64,000 nt of DNA from positions 62,001-126,000 of the forward strand of contig NZ_STGI01000012.1 of the NCBI RefSeq assembly GCF_004804275.1. Direction: 5' to 3'. The DNA is from Herbaspirillum sp. ST 5-3 (GTDB taxonomy: Bacteria; Pseudomonadota; Gammaproteobacteria; Burkholderiales; Burkholderiaceae_D). The notes under the pieces were generated by a model, which saw only the letters and a list, made by a program, of their open reading frames with translations, made no database searches and was not told the origin of the DNA. The translations under genes were made by a program, and so were the position numbers. Of the stretch, positions 49,296-57,815 are shown piece after piece. Each line of letters begins with the position of its first letter. Position 1 is the stretch's first letter.

Positions 49296-49457
49296 GATGA
49301 TTCCCTTGTGAGGATGGTGGAATGTCGGGATGTGCAGTGCCACTTCCGGATCAGGCTCGTGCCAGCGGAACAATCAGGGTGATCGGGGAGTGGTGCTGCG
49401 GACGCGGGTTGCCGCGTCCGGTCGGCGCACCGCGCGAAGGCGGCGCGCCATGAAGAT

Positions 49458-50021
49458 TTAGATCTTGCCGACGAGATCCAGCGACGGAGACAAGGTCTTC
49501 TCGCCCGGGGTCCACTTGGCAGGGCAGACTTCGCCCGGGTGCGATGCCACATACTGCGCTGCCTGCACCTTGCGCAGCAGTTCCTTGGCGTCGCGGCCGA
49601 TGCCGTTGTCATGGATTTCGCACAGCTTGATCTGGCCTTCCGGATTGATCACGAAGGTGCCGCGCAGTGCCAGGCCTTCTTCTTCGATCATCACGTCGAA
49701 GTTGCGGGTGATCGCGCCGGTCGGATCGCCGATCAGCGGATACTTGATCTTGCGGATGGTATCCGAAGTGTCATGCCATGCCTTGTGGGTGAAGTGGGTG
49801 TCGGTGGACACGCCGTAGACTTCCACGCCCAGCGACTTGAAGGTGTCGTAGTTGTCGGCCAGGTCGCCCAGCTCGGTCGGGCAGACGAAGGTGAAGTCGG
49901 CCGGGTAGAAGAACACGACGGACCACTTGCCCTTCAGGTCGGCTTCGGTAACCGGAACGAACTTGCCGTTATGAAAGGCGGTTGCTGAGAAAGGCTTGAC
50001 TTGGGTATTGATCAGAGACAT
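49458..50021 (-). CDS. ahpC: Alkyl hydroperoxide reductase subunit C (peroxiredoxin)
   Basis: 187 residues, 2-Cys peroxiredoxin. Peroxidatic Cys in [17 protein letters not shown] and resolving Cys in [14 protein letters not shown]. It reduces hydrogen peroxide, alkyl peroxides and peroxynitrite, and AhpF regenerates it. CGGGAGTCACC precedes the ATG. The upstream region has two OxyR-type inverted repeats, which suggests peroxide induction. Confidence 0.96.
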   Translation of the reverse strand: MSLINTQVKPFSATAFHNGKFVPVTEADLKGKWSVVFFYPADFTFVCPTELGDLADNYDTFKSLGVEVYGVSTDTHFTHKAWHDTSDTIRKIKYPLIGDPTGAITRNFDVMIEEEGLALRGTFVINPEGQIKLCEIHDNGIGRDAKELLRKVQAAQYVASHPGEVCPAKWTPGEKTLSPSLDLVGKI

Positions 50022-50068
50022 GGTGACTCCCGTGTTGTTGGTTGAAGAAAAAACGTCATGGGTGAATC

Positions 50069-50083
50069 ATAGTGCCGATCTAT
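50069..50083. promoter_or_regulatory. OxyR-type half site upstream of ahpC
   Basis: ATAGTGCCGATCTAT has the exact ATAG-N7-CTAT pattern of OxyR sites. It lies 48 bp upstream of the ahpC start. See also 50117-50131. Confidence 0.6.
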
Positions 50084-50116
50084 GGAAATGAGAATTCGAT
50101 AGTTTGGATCGAAACC

Positions 50117-50131
50117 ATAGACTAAATCTAT
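50117..50131. promoter_or_regulatory. OxyR-type half site, distal
   Basis: ATAGACTAAATCTAT, again exact ATAG-N7-CTAT. Its centre is 48 bp from the centre of the proximal site, and an ATAG (50099-50102) lies between. Confidence 0.6.
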
Positions 50132-50201
50132 TACTGCCCTGTCTTGCGGGCAAACATGCGGCGTGAATCCCGGCTAATGCGTGAAGCAGCGTGCGCGCTT
50201 G

Positions 50202-50372
50202 TCATTTCTTGTTGCGGCGGTCCGTCTGCCGGCGTTCGACAAGGTCCCAGCCGATCTCTCGGCGTATCTGCTCGGGATCGTGCAGGGGCGAACGGGAATT
50301 CTGACGGCGCTCGATCTGTCGCCGCTCCAGATATTCGCGGACTTTTTCCTTCGCTTGCTTGGGCTGTTCCAT
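50202..50372 (-). CDS. Small basic hypothetical protein, 56 aa
   Basis: Starts MEQPKQAKEKVREYLERRQIERRQN and ends RREIGWDLVERRQTDRRNKK. It is arginine-rich, helical and soluble. Not recognised. The ORF can start at 50546, but only this part looks like a protein. The ribosome site is weak, so the call is tentative. Confidence 0.45.
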   Translation of the reverse strand: MEQPKQAKEKVREYLERRQIERRQNSRSPLHDPEQIRREIGWDLVERRQTDRRNKK

Positions 50373-50550
50373 TGCGGATATGCGGTCGGATGTTGGCGGG
50401 GTTGCGGAGCGAGGGCCGCTGCAGACGCATTTATAGGTTAGGAACTTCCCGGTCGCGGGACTTGACGCGACACAAAGGACGGAAAGGAAACAGTGGCCGC
50501 GCGCCGGCGACCTTCGCCTAATATGGAGAACAGATGGAGACCGCATTCCG

Positions 50551-50832
50551 ATGGAAAAATTCCTGATACAGAACGAATTCGGCCAGCCGCAGGAATTGCT
50601 GGGCGAGGAAATTGTCGTGCCGGGCTTTGAAGAGCTTCAGTTCATCCTGCACACGTGGCTTTACGACAAGCACGGCGGCTGGGCCATTACCGAACGCTCA
50701 TCGGGCAAACGCATCGCAAGCGGACCGGCCGGCAGCGAAGACATGGCGCGCGCGCAGCTGGAACGGCAATTGAGCATCCACGGCAAGGATGCGCTGATGC
50801 ACGTGCTGGGCAAGGGACGATTGTCGAGCTGA
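50551..50832 (+). CDS. Small hypothetical protein, 93 aa
   Basis: Not recognised. MEKFLIQNEFGQPQELLGEEIVVPGFEELQFILHTWLYDKHGGWAITERSSGKRIASG is followed by a helical end (MARAQLERQLSIHG). Soluble, no signal peptide. It lies 3 bp before the DUF1810 gene, so the two are probably coupled. Confidence 0.6.
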   Translation: MEKFLIQNEFGQPQELLGEEIVVPGFEELQFILHTWLYDKHGGWAITERSSGKRIASGPAGSEDMARAQLERQLSIHGKDALMHVLGKGRLSS

Positions 50833-50835
50833 GCC

Positions 50836-51255
50836 ATGGACGATCCCTTCCGGTTGCAACGCTTCGTGGATGCGCAGCGCTCGACTTACGAGACCGCCTG
50901 CGCCGAACTGCGTGCGGGCCGCAAGCGCAGCCACTGGATGTGGTTCATCTTCCCGCAGATACAGGGACTGGGGCAAAGCGAGATGGCGCGCAGGTACGCG
51001 ATCTCCTCGATTGAGGAAGCGCGGGCTTACCTCGCGCATCCGGTGCTCGGCACGAGGTTGCGCGAATGCGCGCGCATCGTGGCGGCGATCGAAGGCCGCA
51101 CGGTGGAAGAAATTTTCGGCTATCCCGATGACATGAAATTCCGGTCCTCGATGACGCTGTTTGCACGGGCCGGCGAGGACAATGCAGTGTTCGAGGCATG
51201 CCTGCGGAAATACTTCGGTGGCGAGCCCGATCCTGCTACGCTGGCGCGGTTGTGA
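50836..51255 (+). CDS. DUF1810 family protein
   Basis: 139 residues. DPFRLQRFVDAQRSTYETACAELRAGRKRSHWMWFIFPQIQGLGQSEMARRYAISSIEEARAYLAHPVLGTRLREC is the complete DUF1810 pattern (FPQI.GLG, S..Y.I, A..YL.HP.LG.RL). Family function is unknown. The gene starts 3 bp after the preceding small ORF. The helicase gene begins 55 bp downstream. Confidence 0.9.
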   Translation: MDDPFRLQRFVDAQRSTYETACAELRAGRKRSHWMWFIFPQIQGLGQSEMARRYAISSIEEARAYLAHPVLGTRLRECARIVAAIEGRTVEEIFGYPDDMKFRSSMTLFARAGEDNAVFEACLRKYFGGEPDPATLARL

Positions 51256-51310
51256 GATTCTCCCGCACGCCATCGTTTTCCATCTGTTTCACAGTGACTC
51301 TTTCCGGTTC

Positions 51311-53281
51311 ATGACAAGCGCGTCCCCCTCCCCCGACTCTCCCGCGACCATCCCTGCCACCGACGACAGCATGGCCCCGGAACTGCACGCGCAGGCACTG
51401 GGCGCCGATCTGGTCAAATCGGAGGGCCGCGTATTCCTGCGCTTTTCCGGCCTTGCCGAGGTGGCCGGGCTGCACATTCCCTACAGCCTCGTTCCGAGTC
51501 AGGGCGTGCTGGCCAAGCCGAGCAAGTGGCGCAAGATGGCGCCGGAAGAACAATTGCAGCTGATCACGCAGCGCGCCCATTCCGGCGTGAAGGAAGAACT
51601 GCATCGCGAAGTGACCGCCTTTGTTGCCGGACTGCATGCGCGTGCCGACGATGTCGGACTCGATGCGATGGTTTTCCTGCACGCGCTGGAAGGGCGCGAC
51701 ATGTCCGATCCTGCGGAGTATGTGTTCGAGCGCATCGAGCAGCGCCTGCAGCATGCGATCGAGCGCCAGAACGAAGAGCGGCACGCGGCGCTGACGAAGG
51801 AGAGCATCAATCTCGCGGAATATCCGGCATCGTTCGAGGTCGCCTGGCGCATGCCGCGCCGCTTCATCGCCTTGCTGGGGCCGACCAATTCCGGCAAGAC
51901 GCATCAGGCGATGGAAGCGCTGGCCCGGGCGAAGAGCGGCGTCTACCTCGCGCCACTGCGCCTGCTTGCGCTGGAAAACTACGAACGCTTGCTGGAGGCC
52001 CGGCCGCACGGCAAGGAACTGCTGGTCAGCCTGGTGACCGGCGAGGAGCGCCGCATCGTCGAGGGCGCCACGCATGTGGCCAGCACGGTGGAAATGCTCG
52101 ACACCAGCACGCGGGTGGATGTGGCGGTGATCGATGAAATCCAGATGCTGGGCGATCGCGACCGTGGCGCCGCGTGGACCGCCGCAGTATGCGGCGCACC
52201 GGCATCGGTGGTGTACCTGGTCGGTGCGCTGGAGGCGCGTCGAGCGGTCGAAGCGCTGGCCGAACGGCTGGAATGTCCGCTCGAAGTGCATGTGCTCAAG
52301 CGCAAGGCACCGCTGTCGATGGAAGCCAAGGCGGTGCGCAAACTGCGCAACCTGCGGCGCGGCGATGCGGTGATTGCCTTCTCGCGGCGCGAGGTGCTGA
52401 TGTGGCGCGACATGATCACCGAGAGCGGATTCTCGGTGGCGACGGTGTATGGCAACCTGTCGCCGGAAGTGCGCCGTGCGCAAGCGGCGCGCTTTCGCAA
52501 TGGCGAGGCCGATATCGTGGTCGGCACCGATGCCATCGCGATGGGGCTGAACCTGCCGATCGAACGCGTGGTGATGACCACCTCGACCAAGTACAACGGC
52601 ATCGAGGAGGAAGAAGTGCCGGCGGCGCTGGCGCGGCAGATCGCCGGCCGCGCGGGCCGCTTCGGCGTGCACGAGGAAGGCTTCGTCGCCGGCTATGACG
52701 AAGAAACCCATCATGTGATGCGCTCGCTGCTGAAGGAGAAGGTTCCGCCGGTGGCGGCAGCGGGCTTTTCGGTGGCGCCCACGCTGGAGCATCTGCATCG
52801 GATCGCAGCGGTCACCGGCGAGCAATCGCTGACCAGACTGTTCAAGCGCTTCGTGCACAACATCGACGTGCCGGATGGCTTCTTCTTCCCGCGCATCACC
52901 GATGAACAAGCCGAACGCGCGCTGTGGCTCGATACGCTCGCACTGTCCATAGCCGACAAGTTCACGCTCTCGCTGGTGCCGATTTCATCGCGCGTGCCGT
53001 CGCTGCATATTGCATGGCAGGACTGGGCGCGTGCGCTCGCCAAGCACAAGGTCAGCGCGCTGCGTCACGAGTTGGTCTCTCTATCGCGTCACAATCTGCA
53101 GGAGGTGGAAGACATGTGCAGGATGTATTCCGCCTATGCCTGGCTCGGCTATCGCTGTCCGGAATTCTTCCCCAGCGGCGAGCTGGCGCAGGAACTGGCG
53201 CGCGAGGCGTCCGAGCGGGTCGATGCGATTTTGCAGGCGCAGAATTCGATCCTGCGGCGGCGGCGCGGGCGAGTGGCTTAG
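51311..53281 (+). CDS. SUV3-like superfamily 2 RNA helicase
   Basis: 656 residues. Helicase motifs: LLGPTNSGKTHQAMEAL (Walker A, about 190-197), IDEIQMLGDRDRG (DEIQ in place of DExH), LVGALEA, VYGNLSPEVRRAQAARF, VGTDAIAMGLNLPIERVVMTT and QIAGRAGRFG (motif VI). The DEIQ and RAGR pair is typical of mitochondrial SUV3 and its bacterial relatives, ATP-driven RNA unwinders linked to the degradosome. The N-terminal 170 residues are lineage-specific. Start uncertain between 51311 and 51371. The stop codon runs into the palindromic element at 53280. Confidence 0.88.
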   Translation: MTSASPSPDSPATIPATDDSMAPELHAQALGADLVKSEGRVFLRFSGLAEVAGLHIPYSLVPSQGVLAKPSKWRKMAPEEQLQLITQRAHSGVKEELHREVTAFVAGLHARADDVGLDAMVFLHALEGRDMSDPAEYVFERIEQRLQHAIERQNEERHAALTKESINLAEYPASFEVAWRMPRRFIALLGPTNSGKTHQAMEALARAKSGVYLAPLRLLALENYERLLEARPHGKELLVSLVTGEERRIVEGATHVASTVEMLDTSTRVDVAVIDEIQMLGDRDRGAAWTAAVCGAPASVVYLVGALEARRAVEALAERLECPLEVHVLKRKAPLSMEAKAVRKLRNLRRGDAVIAFSRREVLMWRDMITESGFSVATVYGNLSPEVRRAQAARFRNGEADIVVGTDAIAMGLNLPIERVVMTTSTKYNGIEEEEVPAALARQIAGRAGRFGVHEEGFVAGYDEETHHVMRSLLKEKVPPVAAAGFSVAPTLEHLHRIAAVTGEQSLTRLFKRFVHNIDVPDGFFFPRITDEQAERALWLDTLALSIADKFTLSLVPISSRVPSLHIAWQDWARALAKHKVSALRHELVSLSRHNLQEVEDMCRMYSAYAWLGYRCPEFFPSGELAQELAREASERVDAILQAQNSILRRRRGRVA

Positions 53282-53548
53282 AACCTGTTTAGTGTCTTTT
53301 TGGCAGGCGCGCAGCGTTCTGATCCGGCCGGATACTAGGCGCGGCGACGCGACGTAGCGGTGCTACGGCAAGGAGCCGTAACAACGTAGGCGGCCGGATC
53401 AGAACGCTGCCCAAAGGGTTCTGCCGGGAAGGGCGCATTGCGGCGTTGCGCCGCTTGCACAGACGGCCAGTCTGAGCAGCGCGGCGCGCCTTGCCCTGCA
53501 TCCCTTCCCGGTAGAACGCGCCTGCCAAAAAGACACTAAACAGGTTCT
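53280..53548. repeat. Nested palindromic element with 32-bp terminal inverted repeats
   Basis: Outer arms 53280-53311 and 53517-53548 are a perfect 32-bp inverted repeat (starts AGAACCTGTTTAGTGTC). Inside, arms 53312-53330 and 53391-53409 form a perfect 19-bp repeat (CAGCGTTCTGATCCGGCCG), and 53418-53433 pairs with 53502-53517 with one G-T. Smaller hairpins fill the rest. One end falls in the helicase stop codon and the other in the stop of the convergent gene at 53548. No coding frame is supported; possibly a MITE-like or terminator-like element. Confidence 0.85.
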
Positions 53549-54219
53549 TACCCCCTGCGCCACATGAAGACACCGAGCAAGGCCATCCAGACCAGCAGCA
53601 GAATATTCGCCGGCATGTTCACTGTCATGGCTGTTTCGGAGAAGCCGGTATAGGCGATCACGACGCCCGCGACCATGGTGGACGGGCCGCCCAGGCAGGC
53701 GAGGAAAGCGAGCCACGCCGGATATTTCTTTGCTTTCGAGATGGCGATTCCGTAGAGGCTCGCAGCAAGACCCAGCACCAGGCTGAGCATGGCGGCCAGC
53801 CCGATCTCGATCTGGCGAACGGCAAAGGCGGCCTGAAAAACCGCGTCCCTTTGCGCAGGCGGTGCAGCGACCCATGCGTTCACCATGGATTTCAACGCGA
53901 TGCCGTCGACTGCCTGCAAGGCGGCGGCAACACCCAGGCCGGCGATCGCCGCGCCGTAACCGAGACGAGACCAGATTTCGCCTTGCGACTCGCGCAAGAG
54001 TTGCGAGAGCGATATCAGTGCGAACACCATGAGCGTCACGCCGGCCAGTTGCGTCAAATGGCTGGCGATCCAGTGGTGGTCGGCAGCATACTCAGTGAAG
54101 GCGGCCAGCGCGTCGGCCGGGTCTGCTTCCATCGGATGCAAAAGTGTGCCGGCGAGCAGCAGGATGCTGCCGCCGATGGCGCACATCGCGCCGATCTTGC
54201 CCGTCTTGTTGTGTTTCAT
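53548..54219 (-). CDS. DUF4386-like multi-pass membrane protein
   Basis: 223 residues, seven hydrophobic segments. GGSILLLAGTLLHP, HHWIASHLTQLAGVTLMVFALISLSQLL and IGLAAMLSLVLGLAASLYGIAISKAKKYPAWLAFLACLGGPSTMVAGVVIAYTG resemble DUF4386 integral membrane proteins. Function unknown. The ATG at 54219 is preferred to an unsupported frame reaching 54300. It is convergent with the helicase gene, with the palindromic element between. Confidence 0.75.
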   Translation of the reverse strand: MKHNKTGKIGAMCAIGGSILLLAGTLLHPMEADPADALAAFTEYAADHHWIASHLTQLAGVTLMVFALISLSQLLRESQGEIWSRLGYGAAIAGLGVAAALQAVDGIALKSMVNAWVAAPPAQRDAVFQAAFAVRQIEIGLAAMLSLVLGLAASLYGIAISKAKKYPAWLAFLACLGGPSTMVAGVVIAYTGFSETAMTVNMPANILLLVWMALLGVFMWRRG

Positions 54220-54383
54220 GCTGTGCGTCCGCAGATTCTTGGTTTTGTATTTTTGGCAAGCATTATAGCCACGACTTGGGTTCTTACACGCTGTTACCAT
54301 TTCCAGTGATTGCCCTTGTCCTCTTCTGCCGCCAAGCGGACGTTAACCTGCACAATCAAGAACAAGTCCGGAGGCGCGGCGGC

Positions 54384-55898
54384 ATGGCTAATTTCCTATT
54401 TGCACGGATTCCACTTGCGGCGCTGTTCATCGTCTGCACCGCGACTGCTGCCCCGCGAACCGATCCCTTGCTCACTTTGCCCGTACTTAACCGCATCACC
54501 TGGGGCGCGAACAGCGAGGCGCTGCGCCAGGCCAATGCCCTTGGCCTGGGCCGTTACCTCGAACAGCAGCTGCACCCCGGCCCCGCGAACTTGCCTGTGC
54601 AAGTGCAAGCGCAGATCGACGCGATGACCATCTCGCAGCGTCCGCTGGAACAGCTGGAGCACGATTTCGAACAGCGCCGCCGCGATGCGCAAGGCATGAG
54701 CGATGCGCAGAAGCAGGCCGCGAAGCAAGCCTATCAGCAGGACCTGAACCGTCTTGCACGCGAGGCGGCGAGCCGGTCGCTATTGCGCGCGCTGTATTCG
54801 CCCAACCAGTTGCAGGAGCAGATGACCTGGTTCTGGATGAATCACTTCAATGTGCACCAGGGCAAGCACGATCTGCGCGCGATGATAGGCGATTACGAAG
54901 AGCACGCGATACGGCCCTACGCGCTCGGCAAATTCCGCGACCTGCTGGCCGCCACCGCGCACCATCCGGCGATGCTGCGCTACCTCGACAATGAGCACAA
55001 CGCGGCCGACCGCATCAACGAGAACTATGCGCGCGAGCTGATGGAACTGCATACGCTCGGCGTCGATGCCGGCTACAGCCAGCGCGATGTGCAGGAGCTG
55101 GCGCGCGTGCTGACCGGCGTCGGCATCCATCGCGGCGAACAGATGCGGTTCGGGCGGCCCGCGTTGCAGCAACAGTATGTGCGGCAGGGCTTGTTCGAAT
55201 TCAATCCGAGGCGGCACGATTACGGCGACAAGCAATTGCTCGGCAGGACGATACGCGGGCGCGGCCTGGCCGAACTGGACGAGGCGCTCGATCTGCTGAG
55301 CCGCCAACCGGCGACGGCGCACTTCATCAGTCGCAAGCTGGCGCTGTATTTCGTGTCGGACGATCCGCCCGCCGCACTGGTCGAACGCATGGCGCAGAGC
55401 TTCCTGCGCAGCGACGGCGATATCGCGGTCACGCTCAGAACCCTGTTCGATTCGCCCGAATTCGCGCAGTCGCTCGGCCGCAAGTTCAAGGACCCGGTGC
55501 ACTATGTGGTGTCGGCGGTGCGGCTGGCCTATGAAGACAAGCCCATCCTGAATGCCGGCCCGATGCTGAACTGGCTCAATCGCATGGGCGAGCCCTTGTA
55601 CGGCCGCCAGACGCCCGACGGCTATCCCCTGACGCAATCGGCCTGGAACAGCGCGGGGCAGATGACGACGCGCTTCGAGATCGCCAAGGCCATCGGTGCG
55701 GGCAGCGCCGGCCTGTTCAGGACGGATGACATGCTGCCGCAGGAACGGCCGGCCTTTCCGCAACTCGCCAATGCCTTGTATTACCAGTCGCTGCAAGCGG
55801 GCCTGAACCCTGCCACGCGCGCCGCGCTGGAGCAGGCGGCATCGCCCCAGGAGTGGAACATGCTGCTGCTGGCGTCTCCCGAAATGATGCATCGTTAG
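54384..55898 (+). CDS. DUF1800 domain protein, exported
   Basis: 504 residues. A signal peptide (MANFLFARIPLAALFIVCTATAAPR) precedes the DUF1800 domain: LLRALYSPNQLQEQMTWFWMNHFNVHQGK, NENYARELMELHTLGVDAGYSQRDVQELARVLTGVGI and FISRKLALYFVSDDPP. The family is exported and of unknown function, almost always beside a DUF1501 protein. GGAGG lies about 12 bp before the ATG. The frame could open at 54144, but that would precede the signal peptide. Confidence 0.9.
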   Translation: MANFLFARIPLAALFIVCTATAAPRTDPLLTLPVLNRITWGANSEALRQANALGLGRYLEQQLHPGPANLPVQVQAQIDAMTISQRPLEQLEHDFEQRRRDAQGMSDAQKQAAKQAYQQDLNRLAREAASRSLLRALYSPNQLQEQMTWFWMNHFNVHQGKHDLRAMIGDYEEHAIRPYALGKFRDLLAATAHHPAMLRYLDNEHNAADRINENYARELMELHTLGVDAGYSQRDVQELARVLTGVGIHRGEQMRFGRPALQQQYVRQGLFEFNPRRHDYGDKQLLGRTIRGRGLAELDEALDLLSRQPATAHFISRKLALYFVSDDPPAALVERMAQSFLRSDGDIAVTLRTLFDSPEFAQSLGRKFKDPVHYVVSAVRLAYEDKPILNAGPMLNWLNRMGEPLYGRQTPDGYPLTQSAWNSAGQMTTRFEIAKAIGAGSAGLFRTDDMLPQERPAFPQLANALYYQSLQAGLNPATRAALEQAASPQEWNMLLLASPEMMHR

Positions 55899-55906
55899 GA
55901 GCAGAA

Positions 55907-57103
55907 ATGAAACGTCGTGACGTGCTCAAGGTTCTGGCTTCCCTGCCGCTCGCCGGCTCCGCGGGCAGCCTGTTTGCCGCACCCGCTGCCAGGAGCAAGC
56001 TGCTGCTGGTGTTCCTGCGCGGCGGATACGATGCGGCCAATCTGCTGGTGCCGGTCTCCAGCCAGTTCTACTACGAGGCGCGGCCCAACATCGCGATTGC
56101 GCGTCCCGGTCCGGATCTGAATGCGGCGCTGCCGCTCGACGCCGACTGGGGCCTGCATCCGGTGCTGCGCGATTCGGTGCATCCCTTGTTCAGCGCGGGG
56201 CAGGCGGCCTTCATTCCGTTCGCGGGCACCGAGGACACCTCGCGCAGCCATTTCGAGACACAGGACGCGATCGAGTTGGGCCAGCCGGCGGGACGCGGGC
56301 GCGATTTCCAGTCGGGTTTTCTGAACCGGCTGGTGATGGAACTGAACGGCAAGGATGCCATCGCCTTCACCGATCGCCTGCCGCTGATCCTGCAGGGCCG
56401 CGCGCAGGTGCCGAATGCGTCCTTGCGCGCGGCGGCAAGGACGAATGTGGACGCGCGCCAGAGCAGCCTGATCGCGTCGATGTATCGGGGCACGGAACTG
56501 GAGCAGCAGGTCAACGACGGTTTTCATCTGCGCGACGAACTCATGCAGGAGATGGGCGGCATCATGGGCCGTGAAATGGAGGCCGCCAATCGCAATGCGA
56601 TTTCAACCAGGGGTTTCGAGTCGGTTGCGCGCCGCATCGCCACGCTGATGCGCGACAGGTACAACATCGGCTTCGTCGATGTCGGCGGCTGGGACACGCA
56701 TGTGGGCGAGGGCGGTGCGAGCGGCCTGCTCGCCGGGCGCCTCGATGCGCTGGGGCGCGGGCTGGCCGCCTTCGCGCAGGAAATGGGCGGCGCGTGGCGC
56801 GACACGGTGACGGTGGTCATCAGCGAATTCGGCCGCACCTTCCGCGAAAACGGCAATCGCGGCACCGATCACGGGCACGGCACGGTGTACTGGGTGCTGG
56901 GCGGCAGCGTGCGCGGCGGGCGCATCGCCGGCGAGCAAGTGCGGGTGGAACAAACGACGCTGTTCCAGGATCGGGATTATCCGATACTCAACGAATACCG
57001 CGCAGTGCTGGGCGGCTTGTTTGCGCGCATGTATGGCTTGCGCTCGGCGCAGCTGGAGCGCGTCTTTACTGGCGTGAAAGACCGCGATATCGGGCTGGTA
57101 TAG
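55907..57103 (+). CDS. DUF1501 family protein, probable Tat substrate
   Basis: 398 residues. The N-terminus MKRRDVLKVLASLPLAGSAG has a twin-arginine pattern. Then KLLLVFLRGGYDAANLLVPV, TEDTSRSHFETQDAIELG, FVDVGGWDTHVGEG and ISEFGRTFRENGNRGTDHGHGTVYWVLGG; these place Asp and His as in the alkaline-phosphatase/sulfatase superfamily to which DUF1501 is related. AGGAG precedes the ATG, 8 bp after DUF1800. The two probably act as a unit in the periplasm. Substrate unknown. Confidence 0.9.
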   Translation: MKRRDVLKVLASLPLAGSAGSLFAAPAARSKLLLVFLRGGYDAANLLVPVSSQFYYEARPNIAIARPGPDLNAALPLDADWGLHPVLRDSVHPLFSAGQAAFIPFAGTEDTSRSHFETQDAIELGQPAGRGRDFQSGFLNRLVMELNGKDAIAFTDRLPLILQGRAQVPNASLRAAARTNVDARQSSLIASMYRGTELEQQVNDGFHLRDELMQEMGGIMGREMEAANRNAISTRGFESVARRIATLMRDRYNIGFVDVGGWDTHVGEGGASGLLAGRLDALGRGLAAFAQEMGGAWRDTVTVVISEFGRTFRENGNRGTDHGHGTVYWVLGGSVRGGRIAGEQVRVEQTTLFQDRDYPILNEYRAVLGGLFARMYGLRSAQLERVFTGVKDRDIGLV

Positions 57104-57106
57104 CGT

Positions 57107-57619
57107 CTACATCTTGACGCGAAACGCCTTGCCGATCACATCCACCGCTTCCGGACTGTCCCATTGCTTGGCGCCATAGAACTTGGCGACCACGCGGCCC
57201 TGCGCATCGACCAGCAGCGTCAGGGGAATGCGGTCGGCGCCCAGCATGTTTTCCAGGAACAGCTCACTGTCGATGTAATTGCTGAAGCTGGTTTTCGATT
57301 GCTGCAGGAAGGCCAGCGCGCGGTCGCGGTAGTCGTCGGTGGAGACGCCGATCACGTTGAACTGCTTGCCGCCATAGCGCTTCGCGAGGCGTTCCAGCGA
57401 TCCCATTTCCGCGCGGCAGGGGCCGCACCAACTGGCCCAGACATTGATGACCAGCGGCTTGCCCCGATAGGCCGACAGCTTTTTGGCGGGACCGGACAGG
57501 CCCTGCATTTGCGCTTCGCGCAGCACGCTGCCGATCTCGACTTCGCCGGGTGTCTTCGAGAACGCGGAGGATGCCGCGCCGGCGAGGCAGAGCAGTAACA
57601 GGGAGAGGATACGTTTCAT
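57107..57619 (-). CDS. TlpA-like exported thiol-disulfide protein
   Basis: 170 residues. Signal peptide (MKRILSLLLLCLAGAASSAFSK), thioredoxin fold with VINVWASWCGPCRAEMGSLERLAKRYG (CxxC) and the cis-Pro loop RIPLTLLVDAQGRVV. TlpA/ResA proteins reduce disulfides in apo-cytochromes or other exported proteins. It is convergent with the DUF1501 gene with a 3-bp gap. Confidence 0.9.
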   Translation of the reverse strand: MKRILSLLLLCLAGAASSAFSKTPGEVEIGSVLREAQMQGLSGPAKKLSAYRGKPLVINVWASWCGPCRAEMGSLERLAKRYGGKQFNVIGVSTDDYRDRALAFLQQSKTSFSNYIDSELFLENMLGADRIPLTLLVDAQGRVVAKFYGAKQWDSPEAVDVIGKAFRVKM

Positions 57620-57815
57620 GCTTCCAAGTTTATCAGTTGCCGGTCAGCAAAAGAAGCGCCAGAGCCGGACGCACGCAGGTTTCCTGACCTGAAGCAAACC
57701 ATGTGTTGCCGGCATGGACAGTTCTTGATATTTCCGGCAACAGACGATATGCGCTCCGGTCAAACTTGTTGCATGCCAGGCATGACACGGTACCGCCCGA
57801 CGCACCGGTTGCTCA

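Noticed and set aside
51236-52909. 557-residue minus-strand frame opposite the helicase gene
   Set aside because: Antisense to a gene with all SF2 helicase motifs.
53289-53573. 94-residue frame inside the palindromic element
   Set aside because: The sequence is explained by inverted repeats; no ribosome site or domain.
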